Source of the DNA: Phaseolus vulgaris
Taxonomy: Eukaryota > Streptophyta > Magnoliopsida > Fabales > Fabaceae
Length of the DNA stretch: 64,000 nt
Assembly: GCF_000499845.2 (NCBI RefSeq)
Contig: NC_023759.2
Span: 43,680,672-43,744,671 of the forward strand
Direction of reading: 5' to 3'
Shown: positions 25,101 to 37,935 of the stretch, one piece after another
Position numbering within the stretch: the stretch's first letter is position 1
Layout: each line of letters opens with the position of its first letter
Program-made: the position numbers and the translations under genes
The notes under the pieces: generated by a model
Databases searched by the model: none
What the model saw: only the letters and a program-made list of their open reading frames with translations
Told to the model about the DNA's origin: nothing

Positions 25101-28100
25101 AATTCTGTTAAATTTCCATCCTACTCTACCCATCATTTGATATCCAAACAAAGGTTAAGACTCTCTTGTTTCTTCATGGGGAGTAAGGTTACTCTCAATG
25201 AAAAAGTCCAGGACTAAAATTGTGAATATACAACCGCTTTCAGCCTCATCATCTTTAAGTTATCTTATATTATATTATTCCTTCTTTCTATCGATGTAAA
25301 TTAGCATATTAAGAGTCCTATCCATAAGTTATATATTCTTATGGAGCCTAACTGAGAAGCATTTTTTTCATGGTGTTCATTTTTTGTTATATTCTGAGCA
25401 TTTCCAAGTTGGTTGGTTGTCATGTCCTTATTTAAGAATGAACATGCACGTTGACAGAAGCATGTTACCCTCTTTGCCTTTTTCAGATGCAATGCATGAA
25501 CATGCACTTCCTGGCTTTGACTTCAGAACAAATCTCATTTTAAAAAAAAATAAAGATTAGGTCTGTTTGTTGACCAAATAAATATAAATATTCCAGACAA
25601 TACTCTATTTGTGTGGTGTTAATTATCAATTGTAGCAATTCTGGGGATAAATACATTTATATTTTTATTATCCACCTTTTCTATTTTGCAATTTATATTT
25701 TTTATAAATTATAACAAAAGTGACTGATAAGTGACACAACCATGGAAAAAATCAGATGCTTCTTCTGTAGTTCCACGCCACATACTCAAAAATCCAATGA
25801 TGTGACTAGTTAAAAAGGGTCATCATCATCACACATGCAATTCCCGAAGCCATTTTCATAAAATACAGATGACTAACCTGGGTTTCATAGCCTTCAGGAA
25901 GTTTAATGATGAAGGAATGTGCATTAGCAACCCTGGCAGCTTCTTCAATCTCAACCTGGTTTGCATCAGGCCTACCCAACAGTATATTTTCTCGTATTGT
26001 GGTAGCAAACAGAGCAGGCTCTTGGCTCACTAATCCTATCTGCTGCCTCAACCATCTAAGCTTCAAAGTTTTAATGTCATGCCCATCTAATAGAACTTGT
26101 CCTGCACACAGTTTTTTCTCTCTCAATATTATAACCACAACTACACAAAACTTCAATCTCAAAAAGTTCAAACAAATTAGTCAAACTTTGCAGAGTACAC
26201 TGGAACTCTAATTTTCAAAGTTTACCTGAAGATGGGTCATAGAATCTCTCAATGAGGGAGACAACAGTGCTCTTACCAGAGCCGCTGCTACCCACCAGAG
26301 CTATGGTCTTGCCAGCAGGCACATTCAAGGAGAAATCATTGAGGATCCGAACTTCTGGCCTAGATGGGTAAGAAAAGTCTACATTTTTCAGTTCCACAAG
26401 TCCAGTAACAGTCTCTAGTTCAATGCCAGATTCGCTATTTCGATCAATGCTCGGCTTGTGATCAATTATACGGAAAATCTTTGCAGCAGCAACTCTGGCT
26501 TTTGTAAATGCAGCCATGCTTGGTGCAGATTGCCCCAAACCCCTGTGCGTATGACAATCAAATCCTTAAACATGTTACTAAAATAAACCTTAAATGAATG
26601 GTTGTTCAACGATTATAACACGAAAATGCACACTACTAGGACTCACAATCCACCAATCATAACAGCAAACATGGTTGCAATGGCAAGTCCTCCATTGGTG
26701 GCATGGTGCCTAACAAGATAGCCTCCATACCACAGCAGAAGCGCATAACAGCAGAAAACAACAAAGTAGGTGGCCCCCAATCCCATTCCCTTTGCAAACC
26801 CAGTTTTGTAACCAAGCTTCTGTGAAACCCTCAAGGCTGATGAATAGGCCTGTAATGCTCTGGACTCCCCAACGAAGGCCAGCACCACTCGGATTTGTGC
26901 AACCGTCTGCAATGCACAAACAATGAGAGAAGCAATGTAATGCTAATTCAAATCAAATGCAATAGACAAAGTTTCTCAACTTTGTCATACTCTTAAGTAT
27001 TACCTGTTCCACAATGTTGCCAGCTTGAGAAAGAGCTTCCTGGCTCTTGCCAGAGAGCTTGGCCAAGGTGGTGGTGTGAATGCCTCCAATCACAGCTATC
27101 ATAGGGACAACAGCAAGAGTGACCAAAGCCAATTGCCACACAGCAGTGAAACCCACAACAAAGCCAGAAACAAACGTGGCCATGTAGTGAATGAAATTCC
27201 CCAACTGCACCCCAAACACCAACCATAAAAAAAAAAAAAACTTGTTCAAATCTAATAGCACAGCCAACAAAGTAAAAACAAAAAAAATTCTCCAACTTGC
27301 TACTGCACCTTCTCACTAATGGCATCCTGGACCATGACAGCATCGGTGTTGATGGCGAAAACAACATCGGAAGTCCGCACATCAGTGTCAAAGAACTGAA
27401 TGTCCTGGTTCAACGCAGCCTCCAGGTACTTTATTCTCATCCTGGTGGATTGACGTTCCCCACTCCACATCCAACACGAAATCTCTGCAACAACTCCAAA
27501 CCCATCAATGAAAATTCAAAACCAAAAAACACAAACAAAGCATAGTGACGCAGTTCAATTCAACTCACTCACCTGCCCAGGAAGATGCCCATATAGCAGC
27601 CCCCACCACCAGGAAGTAAAATGCATACTGCAAAAATATCACAAAACACAACTCATTCACGTCCACTCCAAAAACAAAAAAGCACCCAACTCTAACAATA
27701 CTCCCGAGTTTTGTTTGTGATATTTGTTATGTTTAATTGTTACCTTAACCACTTCCTGTGTCATCTTGTCCACATCATTAGCATTGGAGCCAAAGGAATT
27801 GACAAGATCCGCAAAGAAGCGAAGAAAGAGAGGCAGTGAACAACCGTGCACAACTGCTCCAACCGTTCCAATTCCCATGAGAACATAATCCAACCCATCA
27901 GCGAATCTGAAAAGCTCTCCAAACCCAACAGAGGGAACACTCTCTGCCTTCTCCCCACTAATGGAACCACCGTTCATAGTAACTGCAGCAGCAGCAGCCT
28001 CTTTGTTGGGTTGTTCAGAACTGTCCATTTCCCTTGGAACTTGATCTTGTTGTTGTTGTTGTGAAGTTGCAGCATCAGGAACAAGCTCAAGGCCTTGCAT

Positions 28101-28154
28101 TTCGGACCATTTCCACTGCTCAATGGTTTTTATCTCCTCAGAATCTTTTGACAT
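22107..28154 (-). CDS. ABCB1: ABC transporter B family member 1 (P-glycoprotein 1, auxin efflux type), 10 exons
   Basis: Full-size plasma-membrane ABC transporter; ABCB1/PGP1 of Arabidopsis exports auxin. Exons on the minus strand, all GT-AG and in frame: 28154-27744, 27627-27573, 27484-27309, 27204-27004, 26906-26647, 26542-26226, 26101-25878, 24724-24351, 24189-23475, 23390-22107; 4017 nt, 1338 residues. Layout is TMD1-NBD1-linker-TMD2-NBD2. NBD1: Walker [10 protein letters not shown] (452-460), signature LSGGQKQR (556-563), Walker B ILLLDE (576-581). The linker has the Ser/Arg-rich stretch [23 protein letters not shown]2: Walker [10 protein letters not shown] (1107-1115), signature 1211-1218, Walker B MLLDE (1232-1236), H-loop His1267. 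The N terminus shows [18 protein letters not shown] and the C terminus FTHSQVIGM, both diagnostic of ABCB1 rather than ABCB19. The N-terminal region has a Gln run and an Ala run, explaining part of the extra length over the ~1286-residue Arabidopsis protein. Auxin as substrate is inferred from orthology. Confidence 0.96.
25042..25064. repeat. (ATCT)n microsatellite in ABCB1 intron 7
   Basis: Nearly six uninterrupted copies of ATCT within the 1.15-kb intron 25877-24725, the longest intron of the gene. Confidence 0.95.
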
Positions 28155-28680
28155 TTGCAGAATTGTTTATGCACACTTCCCACCCTCCCCTCTCTACTTT
28201 ATTGTCTCACTCTACCACTCCTAACTCATGCTAGTACTTCTAACCAACTCTTCTGATCTCTCGTAATCTCTCTTTCTCTATTATTTATTATTATTGGTGG
28301 AGTTATTTGATCTGGCTATAAAGCTTCTTAATTTCACTCCTTTTATTCTTCATTCTTCTCGTTGTTCGTCTCAGGGTGTTGTGGGCACATTCCTTCCTTC
28401 CTTCCTACCTAGCTACCTAGTATTATCTTCATCTTGAGTTGAGTTGAGTTTAGAGTGTGTTAAGTTAAGTAGGTTAATGTTGAGTTTTTCTGCTCCTGTA
28501 AAAAACACCGAAAGTGACACATGGTGAGAACCTAGACAGAGAAAACTTTGGAGACATTCATTGAGATGATGAGAGAGAGAGTGTGTGTTTTGAATTTCCA
28601 CCCGACAATCTACACTGTTCTCACTAATCTTCGAGATCAATTTTTGACTCTATCATATGCAATACAGAACAGGATTATAC
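28155..28680 (-). promoter_or_regulatory. ABCB1 5' leader and proximal promoter
   Basis: Sequence upstream of the ABCB1 start. On the minus strand it has short GAAGGAA repeats (opposite CCTTCCTTCCTACC at 28390-28410) and, further out, a CT-rich stretch opposite GAGAGAGAGAGTGTGTG at 28571. No convincing TATA box in the first 200 bases. Elements that confer auxin or light response were not identified. Confidence 0.35.
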
Positions 28681-31256
28681 TATTATTCCTCTACTTATTT
28701 TTTACAACTTAACTTTTACAATCAAAATACCCTTTACACGTTAAAGACTTCACTATTTAAATCTTTCTTATTACATCTGTAAATTTAAAATCTTATAATC
28801 AAGGAGGTTCCATATCTTCTACATTTTTCTGATGTTTAAAGTTAATAAAACCGCCACAAATAATTTTTAACGATTTTAAACTGCATTACAGTTTAATAAC
28901 TCAAATATTCAATTATTATCATTTTGCAAATTTTAATGACTTCATGATGCATTATAGTTAAATAATATATACACTCCGAGATCCAAATACCAACAAATAA
29001 AAGATGATCTGTGATTACTTGATATTGTAAAAAAAGTATACGTTGATTTCATTTTTATCCCTTTTTATTAATATTATTTGTGTTATTTTATATTTCTCTC
29101 TTTTTTGCATATTGAGTGGATGATTTTTTTAACATGGTTCCCTTTTTAATGGAATCAATTTTTGGTCAAAAAAATAATTAGCAGGATGCCCAATTTATTC
29201 TCCAGCATCAGCTTCAACTTGAAGTTAATAATTTACTTTAGAAAAATGTAATGAGGAAATTTATAACTACTTGTCCCAATCACAACCCAGGATTCTGCTT
29301 TGCACCTTTGTCAAATCCCCTCTTTGTGCGCCACTTTTCTCTACTCCAACCCACAAAAACTAAAAAGAAAATAAAAAAAAAAGAACCTCACAACAAAGAA
29401 CAACCATTTTTTCCAAAAGAAAGCATTAATGCACATGATCTACCACTAATTATTTTCATGCTTTCTACCTTGATAAATAATTTAAAAAGGGTTTTGAGGA
29501 TTGAAAAGCTATGTGCAAAAAATATGGTTAACCCTGAAACGTGTTTGTTCATAGGCTGCAAACCTAAACGTGGACACCCATATTTCCAGTAACATTAAAA
29601 CCATGAAACATTTTAGGAATCTTATGTACTGAAGTTGAAGAAAGCCAAGTACTTGCACCACATTTGTCAGGCAATCCTCAACGTATCTGGGGATTCCTCC
29701 ATTTTTTCAGAATTGTATAGTGAAAAAGACAGCAAATAATGATTTTTTTAAGTGGCAACCATCTTCTACTAGAGTTTAATTAAAATATTAGGAATTTAGG
29801 ACCATTATTTTTCACATTTTGAATCTTCAAATGGCAAAATTAACGTCTACTTTATCAGGCTCTGTAAAGTAAAGCAGCATCTTACAATTACATCACGCTC
29901 TGAGTTTGATTAAGATCAGCAGCAGCAACACCAGCACGGTCAGCTCCTCTTTTCAGCTTAAAAACAATAACGTGTCTGAACTTCTGACACTGTTAAATTC
30001 CTTTGAGCTTTTGAGACTCTTTTTCTTTCTTTTTTCCCAATTGCAATTAGTGTCATGACACTGTGGCAAGGCAATAATTAGATCAATATAATATTAATAT
30101 AACCAGTAACTGATTTTCTTTCCTTTTCTTTAAGATTGACGTGAAACTGAAGCAAACCAAACCAGTAATGAAGAATGGCTGAACATATTCGTATTATTGT
30201 AAAAAAAAGGGGCAAAATAGAAAGGAGTATGTTGGATTTCTCTGTTTTCTTCCTTTTCACGCTTTCCGTACAGTGTTGTTGGCTTAAGATTGAGTTGTTC
30301 GTGTTGAAAAGAAGAGTGAGGAGTTGTAAAATTAGTGAAATGGCATAAGCATCAGCACTAGCACTGCAGTTCCATCAACAAAATAGTAATGGTAATTCCT
30401 TTTCTCTTGTTTTTGCCTCATAACACTTCTTCTGTCTTTTTACTCTATACTGCAATTGTAGTTAATGCATGATGTGATTAATTTTTGTTCTACTACTGAA
30501 AAGTTTGGCATTTATCACTCTGACTTATTTAATTCAGATATTTAATTATGATAATGAAAAAACACTCCCAGATAATAAATAAAACAATAACATTTATTTT
30601 ACACTTTATTATTATTAAATGGTTCAATTCTGTCTCTCATTTTCAAATTGATCTAATTTATGTTTCAGTGTCAAAATTTATGTAAATTGGTATGTTAATT
30701 AATAGAAACAATTTTAAATTCACTAAAAAGTTGTAACTAAGTAACATAGAGAGTAACAATGCTAAGTCAATTCAGATAGAAAATATAAAATTAAATTGAT
30801 TTTAAAAAATAAGATTAAATTGCATTGATGTTTAATTAAGGGGTCAAAATGATTCATTTATCAATATTGTGACGAAATTGGATACAATAAATAATGAGGA
30901 AAAAGGTAAGCCTTTATTTTATATATTATTAATATAAGATATTTTCATTGATGTTTTTTTTTTGTCATATCACCCACCGAACCAAATCATAATTAAATTT
31001 ATTATATCATCTGTTATTTATCTCTTGTAGGAATATTTATAAATATATAATTTTAAACATATTTAAAAATAAAGAGGAAAATTATATGTATTCATACGAC
31101 ATATATTCTATTCTCTTTTCTTCTCAAACAAAAGAGTAAGTGAAGTTAAAAGTAATTCTTTGCCACAAACATTGCTGATCTCAAATTTAAAAAATTTAAT
31201 ATAATCAATAATAAGAATACTTTTAATCGAGTATATTATTTGTCTATTTTTTATAC

Positions 31257-31262
<6 letters not shown>
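28681..31262. other. Upstream flank of ABCB1, no gene recognised
   Basis: AT-rich. A 113-codon open frame at 29251-29592 has low-complexity Lys-rich content and no family resemblance; I do not accept it as a gene. Confidence 0.5.

Positions 31263-31299
<37 letters not shown>
31263..31299. repeat. (AT)n microsatellite
   Basis: About 18 uninterrupted AT dinucleotides. Confidence 0.95.
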
Positions 31300-31303
<4 letters not shown>

Positions 31304-34300
31304 TTTTCATCCTAATTTTTTTTATTTGGTTTTGTTAGTGTTTTAATTCAATGATAAATACAATCTTTCTTTTTTAAGTATCAGTTATCCAAAATCTCCT
31401 AATTTATATTTGATGGTATTAATTAAGAGAATCTGTAATGAAATAGAATGGGTGAGAGTTGAAAAAGTGTAAGAATGTGATGAATAATACGTAGCCATAG
31501 ATGCAACAGCTATGTGTATATAAATGGAATGGTGGAAGACTGGAACTGAAACAGGAAAGTCGTAAAATGGAAGTGGAAAAAGTGAGTTTCTGCTTTGCTT
31601 TTATTTTAACCTATTCTTCCCAACATGCACTGCATGCATATAAACCCTCTATCTGCTACAACTTTATCAAATTTATTATTCACACAAGCAAAATCAATAC
31701 ATTAATTACACTCCATCACTTTTTGGTTTCCTCAAATTCTCTCTATATATTCTTCTTCTTTTTTAAACTTTTATAGTCACTTATACACAGTGTGTTATTA
31801 TATATATTCAGATGATAGATATGAAAACAAAATGTTTTTTTTTTTAAATAATTACAGGAGTTAGTGTAGGAGAAGAGGAGTAGAAATATCAAATAAAAAT
31901 TAAAAAAACTTCAGTATCATTTATTCTATATTGATCGTATTTTAATTGGTGTAATAAGGTTATGCATAATCAATTTTATTTTTTCTAAAATAAATAAATT
32001 AATAAATTAACTCATACTAACTTAATTAATGTATTGTTCGAATAATTTATACAATTACCATAATTAAAAACACTAACTTAAGCATATTTAGGTCAACTAA
32101 AGTAATCTAAACATAATTAGACTGAGGAGATATTAATGAAATTATAAAAAAAAACATAAAAATGTGTTGTGTTGTTTGAAAAGTTATAATTATAAAAATG
32201 CATGATATAAAAAGGCTTAAAATTATTTAAATGATGGGTTTAGATTAGTTCAAGTCCAGTCAAATTTGTCGTGCAGTTCAAATTTTGATACTTGAATTGT
32301 TGTCATCATTAAATTTACAACTTTAAAAACTAAATTAAACTCAGTTCAAAAAAACTTTAAATTTCTCTTTTAATTTAATTCAACCTGTTTGATTGACCGG
32401 ACCCATGACCAACCTTAACATAATTAGCTAGATTTTTTTTAACCTTTATTTAGTCAAATTAATTATTTGTTGCATCTTTTATCCTTTTATTTTCTATAAG
32501 AAAAAAATGAGGCATGAATACACATACTTTTATTTATTTCTTTATTAAGTAATGACTTTAATAATTGGATGATGTTGGATGGTATACTTACTTTCATGAA
32601 TGCAATAAGTAGTATGCTCTGAGTTGGTAACCTCAAGTCCAAAAATAAATTTAAAAACAAATAATCAACCCCATATATTATTGAAATTTTTAAAAGACAC
32701 TTCAATGCAGAAAATAAGTTTTTGAATTATATTTATAAGATTTTCACCTGCCATTTTTCTCCCACATTTTTATAACTCAGGATATTTTAGGTGGGTTCTC
32801 TGTTTTGACTGAATTATGTTAATCATAAAAAAAAAATGAAAGTTAAGTAGTTAAGTAGCTTATTTTGAAATGAATGAATAAATAGTTTTAAGCAATAAAA
32901 TGATAACGTGATGCATTAAAACTTTAGGTCGAATGGAGTGTTGAATTCATTTGTATAGATAACGTAATGTTTCAAAACACTGTATTTCCAAGAACCTTTC
33001 TCTTATGCATTGTTCTTGGATAAAATAGTTTGGTTTAGCAATGGAAACAAAAATGGGGTGAGATTTTGAATGATCACCCTAAAGTCCTAAATGGCATAGG
33101 CTTCATATAATATATGATTTGATTGCCCCAAATCACAGGTTAATGGGAAATCAGAAAATGCAAAGAGATATTATAAGGTTTAAATTGAGGATTATGTGAT
33201 TTGGTCCCACTAATAGAGAGGATGAAGATTCCCAAGAGGTAGGATTTGTAGGACACACAATAAGAGAGGGAAACACATATTAATATACTATGCTCAACAA
33301 TTCCACTTGGATCAATCAGTTCCTTGTCTTGAGCGTTACATAAGAAATAAAATAGAGTTTTTTTTTATATGATAGAGCTATGGCCCTCTGATTTACACAA
33401 CAAGTCCAACATCCAATGAGAATGAAAGGGAAAAGTCAAATAAATTTCCATATTGTTTGTTAAAAGATTAGGTGAAAAGAAAAAGGGGTCGGTGATCAAA
33501 CTTCCATAAAAAAGGTAAACTAATTAAACAAGTTTCACAGCAAAATGATACTTTATTCTCTCATAATGTGCCAAATTTGGGGAGAGAGAATTAGATTGAA
33601 TTGAAAAGGTCAAAAAGAGGTAATGTGCCAAATTCATAGAGATATGATGGGTGTAAGGCCTAAGGGTGATGTCCATAATGGGTTTTTGCATACTTGTGCC
33701 ATAGGTTAACAATTAAAGTTAACCCAAATACAACAAATACTCAAACACTTCTCTCTAAAGTGGTGTTTTGTGACACTAATTATGCCATTCCATTGTCTTT
33801 CTTGTGGCTACCTCTGCACCAATTTTCATATTTTCTTAATTATTAACCTTCCATACACAACTTCACAACAGTTCCTGGACCCACACCATTTCTGTACAAC
33901 TTTTTATTTCTGCAATTTTCAACTTAGCACTCTACTCTGCCCTATCTATGTGTTTCTAATATTCTTCTGAAATATATAATTGTTATGTTTTGGCAAATAA
34001 TAACAGTTTTGATTTGATTAACAAGGATTCTTAAGATTTATAAATTGCAGGAATCATGATGGTAAGGGTCATATCATATGTATTATTTATTTGATGAATA
34101 GAATATAAATTAAATCCAAAGTTGAGAAAGAAGAGGAGTACAGCAGAAGCCAACAACTTTTGCAGAGCTTTTCCATTCTTGAGCAGTGCAAACCAGAGTT
34201 GAAGGCTTCAAACTCATTACTGTCAAATTAAGATAATGTCTGAAAAGGGATAATATATGTTTGCAATTATAAGTTTGGTCAGCATGAAGAGTGATCAACT

Positions 34301-34610
34301 TCTCTATGCTTCAACATATTTCATTTTCTTATTTTAATAAGTATTTAATCTCCATCTTAACAACTCTCTTTCACAAAATTAAAATATATGTTAACAATAA
34401 TGATTTATCATCACATAAATAAAAATATTATTTAAAATAAATATAAAAATATAGAAAAATTATATCAAAATTATATCAAAATGTACATGTTAACAAAAAT
34501 CATATATAAATTTAGTTCTATTTAAATATGTGGACAAATTTTAAATTTAAATTAGTGAGTGATTTATAATTTAAAAATAAATTAAAATAAAAATTGATAT
34601 TAAATTTTGT
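31300..34610. other. Intergenic, no gene recognised
   Basis: AT-rich. In 33520-33720 the word ATGTGCCAAATT occurs twice (near 33565 and 33622), and the minus strand there is pyrimidine-rich. Nothing codes convincingly. Confidence 0.5.
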
Positions 34611-34614
34611 TGGG

Positions 34615-34775
34615 AGGGACAGCTTTGTGCGTGTGATTTTATGCACTTTGAGTTTAAGTCAACTTCATAAAATTGGTTCATCAGGTGAGGTTTGCCCCCA
34701 CTTATATATAATGAATTGTCTTCATCTCTAATCGATGTGGAATCTTCAACCTATATTGAATTTATTTAAATAAAT
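34615..34775. repeat. Dispersed-repeat fragment (LTR-like)
   Basis: Contains GTTTGCCCCCACTTATATAT, TCATCTCTAATCGATGTGGA and AACTTCATAAAATTGGTTCA, a phrase order I recognise from dispersed LTR-derived repeats of legumes. No boundaries or coding sequence are visible; identification is from memory. Confidence 0.35.
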
Positions 34776-35497
34776 TTACTTTCTTTTGTGTTATTGAGTT
34801 AAAACAAATAAAAATTGGTAATTAAGAATTTTGGTAAAGTAAATTTGAATGTGTAAAAAAATGAACTAGCTTGTTTATATAAATGTCCATACATTATGAA
34901 AGCAGAAAAAAAAAAACTATGCATTAACAAGTTCATTGGCTATCTTTTGTTGAGTTAGATCCTCTAAAGGGAGTGAAATGTCCTTTAAAGGATAAAAGAC
35001 AAAGTATAATTTATAGTCTCATTTAATAGAGTCAAATCCTTCCCTTGCTAATTATAAATTTAATACTTATATTTACAATTAAGATCAAAGAACTACTTAG
35101 TATGAATCCTTCTCTCTCCTCTGTTATTTTTAGATGATTTATTTTGTAGAAACTAAGAAAAACAATTATTCTTTTAATACTCTTACTCGACTCAATTCAA
35201 AATTTCTAGTGAAATAAAAACTATTTTTAATCATTTTAAAATAAAACTGATTTCTGTTTCATTATATCTAGTCTCTCAATTAAGAAAAATCATGAAAATA
35301 ACATGTTCAAAATTATGATGATTTTGTTTCAAATTCCATAAAACTATTAAACTATATTTTATTAAAAAATTGTTTTTTTTTTATATTTTAAGAGGAATAC
35401 ATACTCATGAAACAAGCAACAGATTATACTTAGAAGAAAATTATATTATATTATATATATTTACTGTTGGAAAATGGTAAGGGTTTTTGTTCTTTAG

Positions 35498-35596
35498 TAA
35501 CTACTCCCATGAAATTACAGTTAAAAGGAATATTTAATTAAGAACTATATATTTTCCTTGTGTAACAACTCCACTGAAGTTACAGCTAAAAGGAAA
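35498..35596. repeat. Imperfect ~65-bp tandem repeat
   Basis: TAACTACTCCCATGAAATTA at 35498 recurs as TAACAACTCCACTGAAGTTA at 35563, each followed by CAG(T/C)TAAAAGGAA; a weaker third echo follows near 35645-35690. Confidence 0.6.
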
Positions 35597-36054
35597 ACAA
35601 AATATATAAAAAAATAGTTTATGTTTAAGAACTATGCCTTTCCTCATGAAATGGTTGTCTTAAAGTTACAAGTTTAACATATATTTACAGTTAAAATGAA
35701 ACTTTAACACATTATTAAAACATATTTATCAACTAGTAGTTTGGAGATTCCGTTTCTTTAAATAATTTTTCTTATTAAAAGTTGATAATTTCTTAATACA
35801 AAGTATCAATCATATGGATTGTAAGATGGGTTTTCGCCATTAATTTGTTCAAGTGAACTTATCAGTCTACATTTATTTATTTATTATTAAAATGGCACAG
35901 TTATATATAATCAAAATATTATAATTTAAATTATAAAAACTTATAAATTAAATTTTTAAGTATTAATTATAATTATATAATTTAACCTGTAAAACTAATA
36001 TGTATTAATTATCAGTTAAACATTTAAAAAATATTTATATTACTGATTGTGTTT

Positions 36055-36057
<3 letters not shown>

Positions 36058-36101
<44 letters not shown>
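36058..36101. repeat. (AT)n microsatellite
   Basis: About 22 uninterrupted AT dinucleotides. Confidence 0.95.
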
Positions 36102-36107
<6 letters not shown>

Positions 36108-36550
36108 AAATTCTGGTAGAAGGACAAAAGTTCCAAGCACTTCACCAAATAGAGAATAAGCTAACTATTTTTTTTTCTTAACGGTGAATAAGAAATAAAC
36201 TGTTTTAAGAAAATCATACACACTTAAATAAGAATTCACTTTTTATATGTATAACTTTCTTATTAATGGACTTCTTTATTTGTTTATTTGGGTATTGTTT
36301 GAATTTTGATGATTTTTTTTATTAATTAGATATAAGTATAATTATAAGTAATATTTGATATTTTTAAATTGGATGTTTATTATTTTTTGTTTGTAACTTA
36401 TTTATTAGACACACATTTAATTTTTATTATTTTCTATAACCATTTAACCTTTATCTAATTAATTATTTTATACTATAATATGATTTTATATAATGATAAT
36501 TTTTTCTTAATATTTGATACTAAAAAAATTAATAATAATATTATATATTA

Positions 36551-36899
36551 TTACTAAAAAATTATGAAATAGAAATCAACTTTAGAAACTAAAAATAATT
36601 AGTTGTTATATTGACTAAATTATATAATATTTTAAAGACTACTTTTTTTTTACTTTTTAAATTAGTTTTTATTATTGAAAAATAGTTTCTAAATTATTAT
36701 CTAATTACTTACCAAAATCTTAACTATCAATTATTTAGATTCTAAATTTGTTAGCTAATTAAATACCAATTTAAAAATTATTTATCAATAATAAAATTTA
36801 ATTTATAAAAAAAATTAAATAGTCTTTAATTTAATTAATATAATAATTAATTATTTTTTGTGTATAAAATTTGTTTTTATTTAATGGTTTTTTTAGTGT
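36551..36899. mobile_element. Foldback MITE, copy 1 (CACTA-like ends)
   Basis: Starts ACTAAAAAATTATGAAATAG and ends TTTAATGGTTTTTTTAGTG. The left arm (CTAAAAATAATTAGTTGTTA, then TTGACTAAATTATATAATAT) is echoed in inverted form by the right arm (TTAATTAATATAATAATTAA). It belongs to the same family as 40551, 51099 and 57929. It is noncoding. The ends recall the CACTA of that superfamily. Confidence 0.65.
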
Positions 36900-37360
36900 A
36901 TATTTTTATTATGATTTTGAAACCGTATATATAGAATTAATTTAATTAATAAACAGTAAAAAAATTAACACGGTACAAATAGAATACTCATTCCTCAAGG
37001 ATAAAGATATGAGATAAAAAATTTATACGAATTACATAAAAAAAATATAGAGGGAATAGTAAAGCTTTTAATCTGAAAATCATTTATTTATCTGGAAAAG
37101 AGTCTAATATTATGATGTACATATAAAATTTATAAGTCAACTACTAATATAGGTACAACTTTTAAATGGTCTAAGATTATAAAAAAAAAATAGTAAATTG
37201 TAAGAGGTGTGAGATATTATAAAAATAATCACATTAATCACTTATTATTTTAATATGATATTCGACTCTACTAATTTATTCTTTCACAATTTTTTTTTTC
37301 CTTTCTCATTCACATGATTCATAACAAGGACTCATATCTAGTTATGTAATCATAGACTAA

Positions 37361-37468
37361 AACCGAGAGGTTATGCCGAGAACCACACATAGAAATAACC
37401 GAAAGGTTATGCTGAGAACCACGTATAGAAATAAGCGAAAGGTTATGTCAATAATTATATGTATAAAA
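37361..37468. repeat. 36-bp tandem repeat, three copies
   Basis: Units at 37361, 37397 and 37433, each starting AACCGA(G/A)AGGTTATG or AAGCGAAAGGTTATG and ending with a TATAGAAAT-like word. The first two differ at four positions; the third is diverged at its end. Confidence 0.9.
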
Positions 37469-37718
37469 GAATAAAATTAAAATATATATTATTATTATAA
37501 TAGGGTCCAATTAGATAAAAGCCTGTGTTATGGGGTGCGTAAATAATAAAACGGTGTAGAAAGAAAGTCCAAAGGTAAAATATAAATCCATTAAGAAAAC
37601 TGTATAAATAGGATGTCAACACAAGAGGTAAGCAAGAGTGATTTTTGTCTGATGAACATAAAATCATTTCTGACTTTGGCATCGGAGCGCCTTGCAGGTA
37701 CACCAACCCATCTGTGTG

Positions 37719-37848
37719 GAGGAGAAGTCGAGAGAGCCCAATCTGAGAAGTAGCCGAGAGAGCCCAGCTTGAGGAGAAGTCGAGAGAGCCCAGCCTGAGG
37801 AACAGCCGAGAAAGCCCAACCTGAAGAGCAGCCAAGAGAAACCCAAAA
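37719..37848. repeat. 26-bp tandem repeat, five copies, within the LTR remnant
   Basis: Units start at 37719, 37745, 37771, 37797 and 37823, consensus GAGGAGAAGTCGAGAGAGCC then CAGCCT. Units 1 and 3 carry AAGTCGAG while 2, 4 and 5 carry AGCCGAG or AGCCAAG. Since 26 is not a multiple of three, the long frames crossing it are artefacts. Confidence 0.92.
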
Positions 37849-37935
37849 TTGGAAGACCTGTGAAAGAAGTTAGTCTTATCAACCTATTGAAGTGTTATCG
37901 GGATCCTTGTTGTAACAACAAGTCATTATAAAGAT

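Larger units (their letters stand above)
37361..37935 (+). mobile_element. Remnant of a Gypsy-like LTR / leader
   Basis: After the 36-bp array there is a core-promoter-like TATAAATAGG at 37603-37612, then CTGACTTTGGCATCGGAGCG and CCTTGCAGGTACACC (37670-37704), a phrase characteristic of plant Ty3/Gypsy LTR R-U5 regions. A 26-bp array follows. GC content is clearly above the flanks. No gag/pol is nearby, so this is a solo or truncated LTR; its exact ends were not found. Confidence 0.55.

Noticed and set aside
23380..28234. Plus-strand frames opposite ABCB1
   Set aside because: They are antisense shadows of well-supported ABCB1 exons.
29251..29592. 113-codon + frame
   Set aside because: Lys-rich low-complexity sequence, no family resemblance, no splice or promoter context; likely chance in the ABCB1 flank.
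34110..34298. Open frames on both strands
   Set aside because: Slightly coding-like on + (EKEEEYSRSQQLLQSF) but short, with no start, splice context or family.
37455..37882. Minus frames of 126 and 72 codons
   Set aside because: They cross the 26-bp array; the repeated SRLLLRLGSLDFSS-type peptide is produced by the tandem repeat and shifts frame with each unit.
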